Below, piece by piece: positions 1 through 7,566 of a stretch of DNA of 24,578 bases. The translations under genes and the position numbers were made by a program. The notes below the pieces were generated by a model that made no database searches, was not told where the DNA came from, and saw only the letters and a program-made list of their open reading frames with translations. Position 1 is the stretch's first letter; each line of letters begins with the position of its first letter. Source of the DNA: CABHOJ01 sp965649545 (GTDB taxonomy: Bacteria; Pseudomonadota; Gammaproteobacteria; Burkholderiales; Methylophilaceae); assembly GCA_965649545.1 (NCBI GenBank), contig CBFGLF010000008.1, forward strand, positions 1 through 24,578, in the 5' to 3' direction.

Positions 1-586
1 CGCTGAGGTCGAGCAAATGCAGGTGTGATTCTTCCGTATCGCTTCTAGCCTCGACCTGTGCGGTCTTCGACTTGAGAGATTGCTGCAACAGTAGCCAACG
101 TACATCCTGCCACGTGCGAACCGAGGTATCCCCCACCTTGACGATGAGCTCTTCTGCTTTCATGCTGGCCTGTGCCGCCGGGGAGCCGGCAGGTACCTCG
201 CCGATGATCGGCCTGAGCCCGGGTGTGCCGACAATGAATAGCAGCCAGTAGAGCAGGATCGCCAGCAGCAGGTTGGCGATCGGTCCAGCAGAGACGATGG
301 CGATACGCTTCCAGACACTTTGCTGGTTGAATGCGCGCGGCCTGTCGGCAGGCGAAACGTCACCCTCGCGCTCATCCAGCATCTTCACGTAACCACCTAG
401 CGGGATCGCCGCGAGCACGAACTCGGTACCATCCTTGCCAAAGCGTCGGCTGAGCAACGGCTTGCCGAAACCGATCGAGAATCTCAGTACTTTGACGCCC
501 GCCCAGCGTGCCACTTGGAAATGGCCATATTCGTGGATAGTGATCAGCACGCCCAGCGTGACGATGAAAGCCAGGACCGTCAGCAT
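1..586 (-). CDS. rseP: RseP-type site-2 (intramembrane) zinc metalloprotease, partial (C-terminus beyond left edge)
   Basis: The first 195 residues of an RseP/M50 protease are present; the gene runs off the window (E. coli RseP is 450 aa). The family cleaves membrane anti-sigma factor RseA within the inner membrane after DegS, releasing sigma-E, and also clears remnant signal peptides. Visible: hydrophobic segment 1 (about 1-20) carrying the zinc motif HEYGH (H18, E19, H22), the GGYVKM loop (64-69), a second membrane segment (about 95-119) with the SAGPIANLLLA element, then the start of the first periplasmic PDZ domain (about 125 onward, with IGEVPAGSPA). The ATG at 584-586 lies inside the end of dxr (7-nt overlap), so translation is probably coupled. 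It is the last visible gene of the minus-strand rpsB-to-rseP run; bamA would be expected next, outside the window. Confidence 0.93.
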   Translation of the reverse strand, partial: MLTVLAFIVTLGVLITIHEYGHFQVARWAGVKVLRFSIGFGKPLLSRRFGKDGTEFVLAAIPLGGYVKMLDEREGDVSPADRPRAFNQQSVWKRIAIVSAGPIANLLLAILLYWLLFIVGTPGLRPIIGEVPAGSPAAQASMKAEELIVKVGDTSVRTWQDVRWLLLQQSLKSKTAQVEARSDTEESHLHLLDLS

Positions 587-1770
587 ACTTTTTCCAGCAT
601 CCAGGTGCGCGCGTTCTCGCGCGCTTCAGCGTCGACGTCGATCAGTTGGCCCAAAGAGGTCACTTCACTGATCGCAGTCTGCTCCAGGGTGGCCTCGATC
701 AACGCCGGGATATCCATGAACCCGATCCTCTTGGACAGGAAGGCTTCCACGGCGACTTCGTTGGCGGCATTCAACACGGTCGCGGCCGTGCCCTCTAGTC
801 GTAACGCCTCATAAGCCAGTCGCAGGCAAGGGAACCGGTCCATGTCGGGCTTCTGGAAGTCCAGCCTACCGATCTTGAACAGGTCCAAGGCACCGACGCC
901 ACTCTCCAGGCGTTCGGGGAACCCCAGCGCATAAGCGATCGGCGTACGCATATCAGGATTGCCCAACTGGGCCAGTACGGAACCGTCGATATACTCGACC
1001 ATGGAATGGATCACGCTTTGCGGATGCACGACCACTTCGATCTGGTCGGCGGTCGCGTTGAACAGCCAGTGGGCCTCGATGACTTCCAGTCCCTTGTTCA
1101 TCATGGTGGCGGAGTCGATGGTGATCTTGGGGCCCATCACCCAGTTCGGGTGATTCAAAGCCTGTTCGCTGGTGACCGCTTCAAGCAGCGTTCTTTCCAT
1201 ATTTCGGAACGGACCGCCCGAGGCCGTGAGCAATATGCGGCGGATGCCGGATTCGGCGAGCGTGTCCGTGACTTTCGGCGGCATGACCTGGAAGATGGCA
1301 TTGTGCTCGCTATCGATAGGCAACAAAGTAGCCCCGCCCGCTTTCACCGCTTGCATGAACAACCTGCCTGCCATCACCAGCGTTTCCTTATTGGCCAGTA
1401 GGATACGCTTGCCCGCCCTCGCCGCTGCCATGGCAGGTTTCAGTCCGGCCGCCCCGACGATAGCCGCCATGACAGTATCGACATCAGGATGTGCGGCAAC
1501 CTGCTCCAGGCCTTCGATACCACACAACACTTCCGTCACGAGTCCGGCAGTTTTGAGCTTGTTGCGGAGACGGTCAGCCCCGTCAGCATCCAAGATGACG
1601 GCATAGGTCGGCTCGTATCGCTCACAGAGTTCGAACAGCGCATCGACCCTGCCGTTGGCCGTCAATGCAAAGACCCGGAAACGCTCCGGATGGCGAGCAA
1701 TCACGTCTAGCGTGTTCATGCCAATGGTGCCGGTCGCACCGAGGATAGTGATGGTCTGGATGTTAGACAT
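580..1770 (-). CDS. dxr: 1-deoxy-D-xylulose 5-phosphate reductoisomerase
   Basis: Converts 1-deoxy-D-xylulose 5-phosphate to 2-C-methyl-D-erythritol 4-phosphate with NADPH, the committed step of the MEP isoprenoid pathway, in the cytoplasm. The length of 396 aa matches the family (E. coli 398). Visible: NADPH-binding GATGTIG (11-17), the metal-binding PIDSEHNAIFQ segment (D153, E155), the SGG substrate loop (S184), H207 in HPNW, and N225-K226-E229 in the MMNKGLEVIE block, all matching catalytic or substrate residues of E. coli Dxr. It overlaps cdsA upstream by 8 nt and rseP downstream by 7 nt. Its product feeds the farnesyl diphosphate used by UppS two genes upstream and, plausibly, by the hpnCDE squalene genes at 12-15 kb. 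No gene-specific promoter is apparent. Confidence 0.97.
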   Translation of the reverse strand: MSNIQTITILGATGTIGMNTLDVIARHPERFRVFALTANGRVDALFELCERYEPTYAVILDADGADRLRNKLKTAGLVTEVLCGIEGLEQVAAHPDVDTVMAAIVGAAGLKPAMAAARAGKRILLANKETLVMAGRLFMQAVKAGGATLLPIDSEHNAIFQVMPPKVTDTLAESGIRRILLTASGGPFRNMERTLLEAVTSEQALNHPNWVMGPKITIDSATMMNKGLEVIEAHWLFNATADQIEVVVHPQSVIHSMVEYIDGSVLAQLGNPDMRTPIAYALGFPERLESGVGALDLFKIGRLDFQKPDMDRFPCLRLAYEALRLEGTAATVLNAANEVAVEAFLSKRIGFMDIPALIEATLEQTAISEVTSLGQLIDVDAEARENARTWMLEKVC

Positions 1771-2593
1771 AACCCATCAGCACGTCGTAGTACAAAGGGA
1801 AGTAGATGAAGAAGGCAGCCAGCGGAAGACTGGAGGTCAAGCCGTCGATACGGTCCAGGACCCCGCCATGGCCGGGCAGCAGCGTGCCGCTGTCTTTGAC
1901 TTCGGATTGCCTTTTCACCAGGGACTCCAGCAGATCACCGATGATGCTGAGGACGGTGATCCCCCAGAGCGCAACGATCAACCATGGATCCAGGTTGAAG
2001 GCGAAGGTCAACGCGGCACCGTAAAGCGTCACCGCGAACCACGCTCCCAGCACGCCTTCCCAGGTCTTGCCCGGGCTGATGGCAGGCGCGAGCTTGTGTT
2101 TGCCATAACGCTTGCCGAAGAAATAGGCTGCTGTATCGGCGATCCAGACCGCAGCCATGATGGCTAAGAGCAGGATAGGGTCGATGCGGCGCAGACTGAC
2201 CAAGGCGAGCCATGCCGGCAGGATGACGAACCAGCCGGCGACCGCCAGCAGATAGACGTTCCTGAGATTGAAACGCGTGGTGAGCCACAGCGGCGCGAGC
2301 AACAGCCAGAACACTGCTGCTGCAAGGATGCCCCAGAAGATCGTATATTCCTGCAGGTACAGGATGTTTTCGCCACCGACACCGGCAATGACCGCCACCC
2401 CGGCCAGCATCGCGCTGCTGACATAAGCGATCTTGCCCCAATGGCTGAACCTTGACATCACCGCCCATTCCCAGAGGCCGATGCCGATCAGCAACAGCAT
2501 GAGGAGGGACCAGTAGAAATCGGGCAACAGGAAGAGGGCCGCCAGGAACCCAGGAATGAGGACGATGGACGTCAGGATGCGCGTCTTAAGCAT
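1763..2593 (-). CDS. cdsA: Phosphatidate cytidylyltransferase (CDP-diacylglycerol synthase)
   Basis: Makes CDP-diacylglycerol from phosphatidic acid and CTP, the branch point to all bacterial phospholipids; integral inner-membrane enzyme. The 276-aa protein (E. coli 285) is strongly hydrophobic with multiple membrane segments, for example around 8-24, 28-40, 58-72, 86-105, 115-132 and 203-220. It carries the full CTP_transf_1 signature near the C-terminus: S224-LVKR, then K233-D234, then PGHGGVLDRID (240-250) with the metal-binding Asp residues. The ATG at 2591-2593 overlaps the uppS stop by 8 nt, and its own stop overlaps dxr by 8 nt, so it is almost certainly part of one translationally coupled operon. 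Start choice is supported by the overlap pattern rather than by a strong Shine-Dalgarno sequence. Confidence 0.96.
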   Translation of the reverse strand: MLKTRILTSIVLIPGFLAALFLLPDFYWSLLMLLLIGIGLWEWAVMSRFSHWGKIAYVSSAMLAGVAVIAGVGGENILYLQEYTIFWGILAAAVFWLLLAPLWLTTRFNLRNVYLLAVAGWFVILPAWLALVSLRRIDPILLLAIMAAVWIADTAAYFFGKRYGKHKLAPAISPGKTWEGVLGAWFAVTLYGAALTFAFNLDPWLIVALWGITVLSIIGDLLESLVKRQSEVKDSGTLLPGHGGVLDRIDGLTSSLPLAAFFIYFPLYYDVLMGYV

Positions 2594-3365
2594 GTTTGGC
2601 TTGTCCGTTGTCCTGCTCGCCGGTCAACTGTTCGCTCGTACGGCCGAAACGACGCTCGCGGTTCTGATAGGACTTGATGGCCTGGCTAAAGGCCTTATGG
2701 TTGAAATCCGGCCACAGGGTATCGGTGAAATAGAGTTCGCTGTAGGCAAGCTGCCACAGCAGGAAATTGCTGATGCGCTCTTCCCCACCCGTCCGGATGA
2801 ACAAGTCAGGTTCCGGCGCATAGTGCATGGAGAGATAAGGGCTCAGATGGGCCTCTTCGAAGCGCCCTGCGAGTTCAGGGTGGGCAAGTTGCATGCGATT
2901 CATGGCTTGCATCAGATCCCAGCGGCCACCGTAATTGGCGGCGATGGTCAACACCAGACCGGTATTGGCCGCCGTAGTCCGTTCCGCCTCGTCGATCTGT
3001 GCACACAGAGCGGCATCGAATCGCGAACGGTCACCGATCATGATGAGACGGATGTTGTTCTGATGGAGCTTGCCAACTTCGTGCTTGAGGGCTTCCATGA
3101 ACAACCCCATGAGGAAGGAGACTTCTTCCTGCGGGCGACGCCAGTTCTCGCTACTAAAGGCAAACAGGGTCAGGTATTCCACGCCCAGCGTGGCGCACTC
3201 CTTGACCATGTCACGCACCACCTCGACGCCGCGTTTATGGCCAGCGATGCGCGGCAGGAATCGTTTTTTCGCCCAGCGGCCGTTGCCGTCCATGATCACG
3301 GCGATATGGCGGGGAACGGCAGATGTCGCTGGAACCGATTGCGTGGAGCTGGAGAAAATTGCCAA
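2586..3365 (-). CDS. uppS: Undecaprenyl diphosphate synthase (cis-prenyltransferase), TTG start
   Basis: Condenses farnesyl diphosphate with eight isopentenyl diphosphates to undecaprenyl diphosphate, the lipid carrier for peptidoglycan and O-antigen. At 259 aa (E. coli 253) it has the catalytic block IMDGNGRWAK (D26, N28, R30), the SSENWRRP segment (71-78), and the C-terminal RTGGEERISNF (191-201) followed by the LYFTDTLWPDF block. Start: the only sensible initiator is TTG at 3363-3365, preceded by GGAG with a 6-nt gap. The codon just before it is TGA, and the first in-frame ATG (codon 25) would remove the start of the catalytic core. A three-codon ATG-GAG-CAT-TGA mini-frame sits directly upstream in the same frame. 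There is a 60-nt gap to frr. Confidence 0.95.
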   Translation of the reverse strand: MAIFSSSTQSVPATSAVPRHIAVIMDGNGRWAKKRFLPRIAGHKRGVEVVRDMVKECATLGVEYLTLFAFSSENWRRPQEEVSFLMGLFMEALKHEVGKLHQNNIRLIMIGDRSRFDAALCAQIDEAERTTAANTGLVLTIAANYGGRWDLMQAMNRMQLAHPELAGRFEEAHLSPYLSMHYAPEPDLFIRTGGEERISNFLLWQLAYSELYFTDTLWPDFNHKAFSQAIKSYQNRERRFGRTSEQLTGEQDNGQAKHA

Positions 3366-3425
3366 TCAATGCTCCATGTTGAAGAACAAAACGTTGATGC
3401 TCAGATGATACCGCTTCGCGACTGC

Positions 3426-3983
3426 CTAGACAGCCATTAAATCCGCTTCTTTGACTTGCAGCATCTTGTCGACTTCCGCCACGGACTTGTCCGTCAGTTT
3501 CTGGATCTCGTCCTGAGCACGACGCTCGTCATCCTCACTGATCTCCTTGTCCTTGACCAGCTTCTTCAAGGCATCGTTCGCATCCCGACGGACATTACGG
3601 ATCGACACCTTGGCATTCTCGCCCTCGGCACGCACGACCTTGATCAGATCCTTGCGTCGCTCTTCGGTCAACATCGGCATCGGCACACGGATGACGTCAC
3701 CGTTGGTCGCAGGGTTGAGGCCAAGATCGCCATCGCGAATGGCTTTCTCGACCTTGGCGATCATGCTCTTTTCGTAAGGCTGCACATTGATCGTGCGGGC
3801 GTCGCCGAGCGTGACGTTGGCGACGGTGTTCACAGCGACCATGGAACCGTAGTATTCCACCATGACATGGTCCAACAGCCCCGTGTGAGCGCGACCCGTG
3901 CGGATCTTGCCGAGATCGTTCTTCAGCGCATCAAGGGACTTCTGCATCTTTTGTTCAGCGTTTTTTTTGAGGTCGTTAAGCAT
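3426..3983 (-). CDS. frr: Ribosome recycling factor
   Basis: Splits post-termination 70S ribosomes together with EF-G in the cytoplasm. The 185 aa equals the E. coli length. The RRF signature parts are present: KIRTGRAHTGLLD (about 26-38), the VTLGDARTINVQPYEKS block in the middle domain, IPMPMLTEERR-like VPMPMLTEERR, and the long C-terminal helix with VRRDANDALKKL. The ATG at 3981-3983 follows GGAG about 6 nt upstream. It lies 28 nt downstream of pyrH in the usual pyrH-frr arrangement, and the 60-nt spacer to uppS holds no recognisable terminator. Confidence 0.98.
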   Translation of the reverse strand: MLNDLKKNAEQKMQKSLDALKNDLGKIRTGRAHTGLLDHVMVEYYGSMVAVNTVANVTLGDARTINVQPYEKSMIAKVEKAIRDGDLGLNPATNGDVIRVPMPMLTEERRKDLIKVVRAEGENAKVSIRNVRRDANDALKKLVKDKEISEDDERRAQDEIQKLTDKSVAEVDKMLQVKEADLMAV

Positions 3984-4011
3984 ATCTTTCTCCGTGGTAT
4001 ATCGATGGGTC

Positions 4012-4728
4012 TTATGGACGCACGCTGGTGCCTTCGTCCATCCCCATCACGACGCGTTTCAATGCGCCCTGCTTGAATATACTGAATACCGAGATCGGTA
4101 GTTTCTGATCGCGGCACAAGGTCAGAGCCGTCGCGTCCATGACCTTGAGGTTCTTGGCGATGGCCTCGTCGAAGGTGATGGTCTTGTAACGCATGGCATC
4201 GGGATTGGTCTTGGGATCGTCGGTATAGATACCGTCGACCTTGGTCGCCTTGAGCACGATCTCGGCGTTGATCTCCATACCGCGCAGGGCTGCTGCGGTA
4301 TCGGTGGTGAAGAACGGATTACCGGTACCGGCGCCGAAAATGACGACACGGCCTTCCTCGAGGTAACGGATCGCCTTGCCACGGATGTAGGGCTCAGCCA
4401 CTTGTTCGATGTTGAGTGCGGATTGCACCCGGCTCACCAGGCCGACATGTTTCATGGCGTCCTGCAAGGCCAGCGCATTCATCACTGTCGCCATCATGCC
4501 CATGTAGTCTGCTGTGGCACGGTCCATGCCTTCAGCCGCCGGGGCGACACCACGAAAGATGTTACCGCCACCGATCACCACACCGACCTGCACACCCAGA
4601 TCAACGACTTCCTTGATCTCGTTCACGATTCTAAAGATGGTAGCGCGGTTGATCCCGTAGCTATCATCGCCCATCAGGGCCTCACCAGAGAGTTTGAGAA
4701 GAATACGCTTATAGGCAGGTGCAGACAT
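4012..4728 (-). CDS. pyrH: UMP kinase (uridylate kinase)
   Basis: Phosphorylates UMP to UDP in pyrimidine nucleotide synthesis; a hexameric amino-acid-kinase-fold enzyme, activated by GTP and inhibited by UTP in proteobacteria. The 238-aa form begins MSAPAYKRILLKLSGEAL. The ATP site K12-LSG, the GGGNIFRG loop (53-60) and the UMP-binding GTGNPFFTTDTAA segment (D143) are present. The ATG at 4726-4728 is chosen over one seven codons upstream because GAGGAG lies just ahead of it and family members start here. The 108-nt gap to tsf contains two stable hairpins but no T-tract, so readthrough from tsf with some leader control is plausible. Confidence 0.97.
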   Translation of the reverse strand: MSAPAYKRILLKLSGEALMGDDSYGINRATIFRIVNEIKEVVDLGVQVGVVIGGGNIFRGVAPAAEGMDRATADYMGMMATVMNALALQDAMKHVGLVSRVQSALNIEQVAEPYIRGKAIRYLEEGRVVIFGAGTGNPFFTTDTAAALRGMEINAEIVLKATKVDGIYTDDPKTNPDAMRYKTITFDEAIAKNLKVMDATALTLCRDQKLPISVFSIFKQGALKRVVMGMDEGTSVRP

Positions 4729-4753
4729 AGGGCTCCTCGAGTTAGGCAAGACG

Positions 4754-4780
4754 CAGCCTGCATGATACCCATGCAGGCTG
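4754..4780 (-). promoter_or_regulatory. Perfect 10-bp hairpin in the pyrH leader
   Basis: Read on the minus strand, CAGCCTGCAT, a 7-nt loop (GGGTATC), and ATGCAGGCTG form a perfect 10-bp stem about 25 nt upstream of the pyrH start codon. No run of T follows on the minus strand, so it does not look like an intrinsic terminator for tsf. It could be an RNA processing or stability element, or an operator. On the plus strand only a broken T stretch follows and no gene needs terminating there. Confidence 0.5.
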
Positions 4781-4810
4781 AGTTTTGCACCGTTTTACTA
4801 TTACTTTGAT

Positions 4811-4831
4811 CCCGTCACAGAACGTGACAGG
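4811..4831 (-). promoter_or_regulatory. Hairpin just after the tsf stop codon
   Basis: Minus-strand CCTGTCAC, loop GTTCT, GTGACGGG forms an 8-bp stem with one G-T pair, beginning 5 nt after the tsf stop. It is followed by ATCAAAGTAATAG rather than a T-tract. It is probably a 3'-end stabilising or pausing hairpin rather than a full intrinsic terminator. Confidence 0.4.
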
Positions 4832-4836
4832 AGACT

Positions 4837-5712
4837 TTACAGCTGGGCAGCGGCAGCGACTTCAGCGGCGAAATCGGTGACTTTCTTTTCGATGCCTTCA
4901 CCGACGACGAACATGGTGAATGCAGCGACGCTGGCGCCCTTGGACTTCAGCAACTGGTCGATGGACTGCTTGTCGTCCTTGACGAAAGGCTGGTCCAGCA
5001 GGGCCACTTCCTTCAGGTACTTCTGCACGGAGCCTTCGACCATCTTCTGGGCGATGTCGGCAGGCTTGCCGGATTCGGTCGCCTTCTGTACCGCGATCGA
5101 ACGTTCTTTCTCGATCAGCTCGGCAGGCACTTCATTCTTCGACAAGGCGACAGGCTTGGCAGCCGCGATGTGCATCGCGATATCCTTCGCCAGGGCTTCG
5201 TCACCGCCGACGACATCGACGATCACGCCGATCTTGCCGCCGTGGATGTAGTTGGCCAGCTTACCTTGTGCCGCGAAGCGCACGAAACGGCGAATGGTGA
5301 CGTTCTCACCGATCTTGCCGATCAGTTGCGCACGTGCATCTTCTACGACTTCCCCGTTGATCTTCAGGGCGGACAATGCAGCCACATCGGCCGGATTGTT
5401 GACAGCGACCAGTTCGGCCAGATTGCGGCTCAGGGCCAGGAAGTCATCATTCTTGGCAACGAAGTCGGTCTCACAGTTCACTTCCACGATCGCGCCTTGC
5501 TTGCCATCGGCGCTCACATAGACGCCAACGGTACCCTCAGCCGCCACACGGCCAGCGGCCTTGCTCAGCTTGCTGCCCAGACGGGCACGCAACAACTCTT
5601 CAGCTTTGGCCATGTCGCCATTGGCTTCGGTCAATACTTTCTTGCAATCCATCATCGGCGCATCGGTGCGCTCGCGCAGTTCCTTCACCATGCCTGCGGT
5701 AATCTCAGCCAT
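4837..5712 (-). CDS. tsf: Elongation factor Ts
   Basis: Guanine-nucleotide exchange factor that recycles EF-Tu-GDP in the cytoplasm. At 291 aa (E. coli 283) it shows the N-terminal UBA-like domain (MAEITAGMVKELRERTDAPM, with the MMDCKKVL motif), then the EF-Tu-contacting TDFVAKNDDF block (T82-F91; TDFV contacts the EF-Tu nucleotide domain), and two core subdomains ending at about residue 291. The ATG at 5710-5712 has an ideal AAGGAG six nt upstream. It lies 101 nt downstream of rpsB, separated by an intrinsic terminator, so tsf is probably expressed by partial readthrough, as is known for rpsB-tsf in E. coli. Confidence 0.98.
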   Translation of the reverse strand: MAEITAGMVKELRERTDAPMMDCKKVLTEANGDMAKAEELLRARLGSKLSKAAGRVAAEGTVGVYVSADGKQGAIVEVNCETDFVAKNDDFLALSRNLAELVAVNNPADVAALSALKINGEVVEDARAQLIGKIGENVTIRRFVRFAAQGKLANYIHGGKIGVIVDVVGGDEALAKDIAMHIAAAKPVALSKNEVPAELIEKERSIAVQKATESGKPADIAQKMVEGSVQKYLKEVALLDQPFVKDDKQSIDQLLKSKGASVAAFTMFVVGEGIEKKVTDFAAEVAAAAQL

Positions 5713-5774
5713 TTTTCACTCCTTGATTTGTGTACTTTTCGGCCATCACAGCCGTCATAGGGATAAACGATAGA

Positions 5775-5802
5775 TACAAAAAAGGGGGCTCTCGCCCCCT
5801 TT
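5775..5802 (-). terminator. Intrinsic terminator between rpsB and tsf
   Basis: On the minus strand AAAGGGGGC, loop GAGA, GCCCCCTTT runs into TTTTGT: a 9-bp GC-rich stem followed by a T-tract, starting 11 nt after the rpsB stop. This is a textbook Rho-independent terminator. Because tsf lies directly downstream in the same orientation with no obvious promoter between them, it probably acts as an attenuator that sets the S2 to EF-Ts ratio. Confidence 0.85.
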
Positions 5803-5813
5803 CCTGAAGGGTA

Positions 5814-6563
5814 TTACTCTGCCGCAGCGGCTTCGACTTCGACGAACTCTTCTTCGGTCGATGCCTTGACGATCTCGGCGATATTCTGGCTACGGCCTTC
5901 CAGTACAGCGTCTGCAACGCCACGTGCGTACAGGCGGATTGCGCGACTGGAGTCGTCATTGCCAGGGATCACATAGGTGATGCCGTCTGGGGAATTGTTG
6001 GTATCGACCACGCCGATGACCGGGATACCGAGCTTGGCAGCTTCAGTGACTGCGCCGCTTTCATGGCCGACGTCGATGATGAAGATGGCGTCTGGCAGAC
6101 CACCCATCTCCTTGATGCCGCCGATGGAGCGCACCAGCTTTTCGACTTCGCGCTTGTAACCCAGGGCTTCCTTCTTGCCGAACTTTTCCAGGCTGCCGTC
6201 TTGCATCATCGCTTCGTAGTCGTTCAGGCGCTTGATGGACTGCTTGACGGTCTTGAAGTTGGTCAGCATGCCGCCGAGCCAACGATGGTTAACGTATGCG
6301 CAGTTAGCGCGCTCAGCTTCTTCCTTGACGATCTCGCGCGCTTGGCGCTTGGTGCCAACGAACAGGATGCGGCCCTTGTTGGCTGCGAGCTGGCGCACGT
6401 ACTTCAGCGCATCTTCGAACAGCGGCAGGGTCTTTTCCAGGTTGACGATATGGATCTTGTTGCGGTCGCCGAAAATGAAAGGGGCCATTTTCGGGTTCCA
6501 GTAGCGGGTTTGATGGCCGAAGTGAACTCCGGCTTCCAGCATTTGACGCATCGTTACGGACAT
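5814..6563 (-). CDS. rpsB: 30S ribosomal protein S2
   Basis: Structural protein of the 30S head/body junction, assembled late and needed for S1 binding. The 249 aa (E. coli 241) begins MSVTMRQMLEAGVHFGHQTR. S2 signature segments are present: RYWNPKMAPFIFG, then the HRWLGGMLTNFKT block, then IFIIDVGHESGAVTEA and the GIPVIGVVDTN stretch. It has the acidic C-terminal tail seen in proteobacterial S2. The ATG at 6561-6563 has GGAG about 6 nt upstream. First gene of the minus-strand translation/envelope operon, divergent from map. Its roughly 200-bp upstream region holds a small hairpin (6609-6625) in the expected mRNA leader, relevant because E. coli S2 autoregulates through its leader. Confidence 0.98.
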   Translation of the reverse strand: MSVTMRQMLEAGVHFGHQTRYWNPKMAPFIFGDRNKIHIVNLEKTLPLFEDALKYVRQLAANKGRILFVGTKRQAREIVKEEAERANCAYVNHRWLGGMLTNFKTVKQSIKRLNDYEAMMQDGSLEKFGKKEALGYKREVEKLVRSIGGIKEMGGLPDAIFIIDVGHESGAVTEAAKLGIPVIGVVDTNNSPDGITYVIPGNDDSSRAIRLYARGVADAVLEGRSQNIAEIVKASTEEEFVEVEAAAAE

Positions 6564-6768
6564 AATTGTCTCCAGTAAGGGTTATAGCTCACATACGCCC
6601 AACAACATCCGGAGACCTGCTCCAGACACCCTGTACGGGGCATATGCTCGATTTAAAAGTGGATAATTCCGCGCCGCGGGAATTGCTCCTGCGAAACGGG
6701 CACGTATGTTAACATGGACAACTGTTGAGATTCAAGGAAAAACTGGGCTTTCGGGCCGATTATGCACT
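6564..6768. other. Divergent rpsB/map intergenic region
   Basis: 205 bp between the divergent rpsB and map starts. It contains a leader hairpin for rpsB at 6609-6625 (minus strand: CTGGAG, loop CAGGT, CTCCGG). It also has a near-palindrome AATTCC-N8-GGAATT at 6665-6684 with a GC-rich centre, and the 10-bp palindrome ATGTTAACAT at 6706-6715. A weak sigma-70-like pair facing map is TTGCTC (6683-6688), a 16-bp spacer and TATGTT (6705-6710). I could not pick a convincing rpsB promoter by eye, although one must lie here or just inside map. The function of the dyads is unknown. Confidence 0.4.
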
Positions 6769-7566
6769 ATGGCAATCACGATCAAAAACGCGACTGATAT
6801 CGAAAAAATGCGTGTCGCAGGCAGGCTCGCTTCCGAAGTACTGGATTTCATCACCCCGCATGTCAAGGCCGGCGTCACCACCGGCGAACTGGACGCGTTG
6901 TGCCACGACTACATGGTCAATGTACAAAAGACCATCCCGGCCCCCCTGAATTATACGCCGCCGGGCCACAGCCCCTACCCCAAATCGATCTGTACCTCGG
7001 TCAATCACCAGATCTGCCACGGTATTCCCGGTGACAAGGTCCTGAAGAACGGTGACATCGTGAACATCGACATCACGGTCATCAAGGATGGTTACCACGG
7101 CGACACCAGCCGGATGTTCTATGTCGGCGAACCCTCGATCCAGGCCAAGCGCTTGTGCGAGATCACCTACGAGTGCATGTGGCTGGGGATCGCCAAAGTC
7201 AAGCCAGGGGCGACGCTGGGCGACATCGGCCATGCGATCCAGACCTATGCGGAAAAACAGGGTTATAGCGTGGTGCGCGAATTCTGTGGCCACGGCATCG
7301 GCAAGAAATTCCATGAAGACCCGCAGATCCTGCACTACGGTCGTCCTGGCGCCGGCCTTAAACTGCAGGCCGGCATGATGTTCACCGTAGAACCCATGAT
7401 CAACGCCGGCAAGCGCGATATCAAGCAACTCAATGATGGCTGGACCATCGTCACCAAGGATCACAGCCTCTCGGCACAATGGGAGCATACCGTGCTCGTC
7501 ACCGAGACCGGGTTCGAGGTCATGACGGTTTCGGCAGGCTCTCCGCCGGTACCCGGTTTCGTCTAG
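6769..7566 (+). CDS. map: Methionine aminopeptidase, type I
   Basis: Removes the initiator Met from nascent proteins after deformylation (def lies at 10.7 kb). The 265 aa (E. coli 264) starts MAITIKNATDIEKMRVAGRLA, closely matching the E. coli N-terminus, so the ATG at 6769 is preferred over an in-frame ATG at 6706 that would add 21 unrelated residues. The five metal ligands are visible: D101 and D112 (IDITVIKDGYHGD), H175 (GHGIGKKFH), E208 (FTVEPM) and E239 (WEHT), plus substrate His H84 in ICHGIPG. The Shine-Dalgarno is weak. The stop TAG abuts the glnD ATG with no spacer, so the two genes are likely cotranscribed and coupled. Confidence 0.97.
   Translation: MAITIKNATDIEKMRVAGRLASEVLDFITPHVKAGVTTGELDALCHDYMVNVQKTIPAPLNYTPPGHSPYPKSICTSVNHQICHGIPGDKVLKNGDIVNIDITVIKDGYHGDTSRMFYVGEPSIQAKRLCEITYECMWLGIAKVKPGATLGDIGHAIQTYAEKQGYSVVREFCGHGIGKKFHEDPQILHYGRPGAGLKLQAGMMFTVEPMINAGKRDIKQLNDGWTIVTKDHSLSAQWEHTVLVTETGFEVMTVSAGSPPVPGFV

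Noticed and set aside
2556..3440. 294-codon open frame on the plus strand across uppS
   Set aside because: Antisense shadow of uppS, with no recognisable protein pattern and no ribosome-binding site; the minus-strand frame encodes a complete UppS.
6706..6768. 21-residue N-terminal extension of map from an upstream in-frame ATG
   Set aside because: The extension does not resemble any Map N-terminus, whereas the downstream ATG gives MAITIK, matching the family start.
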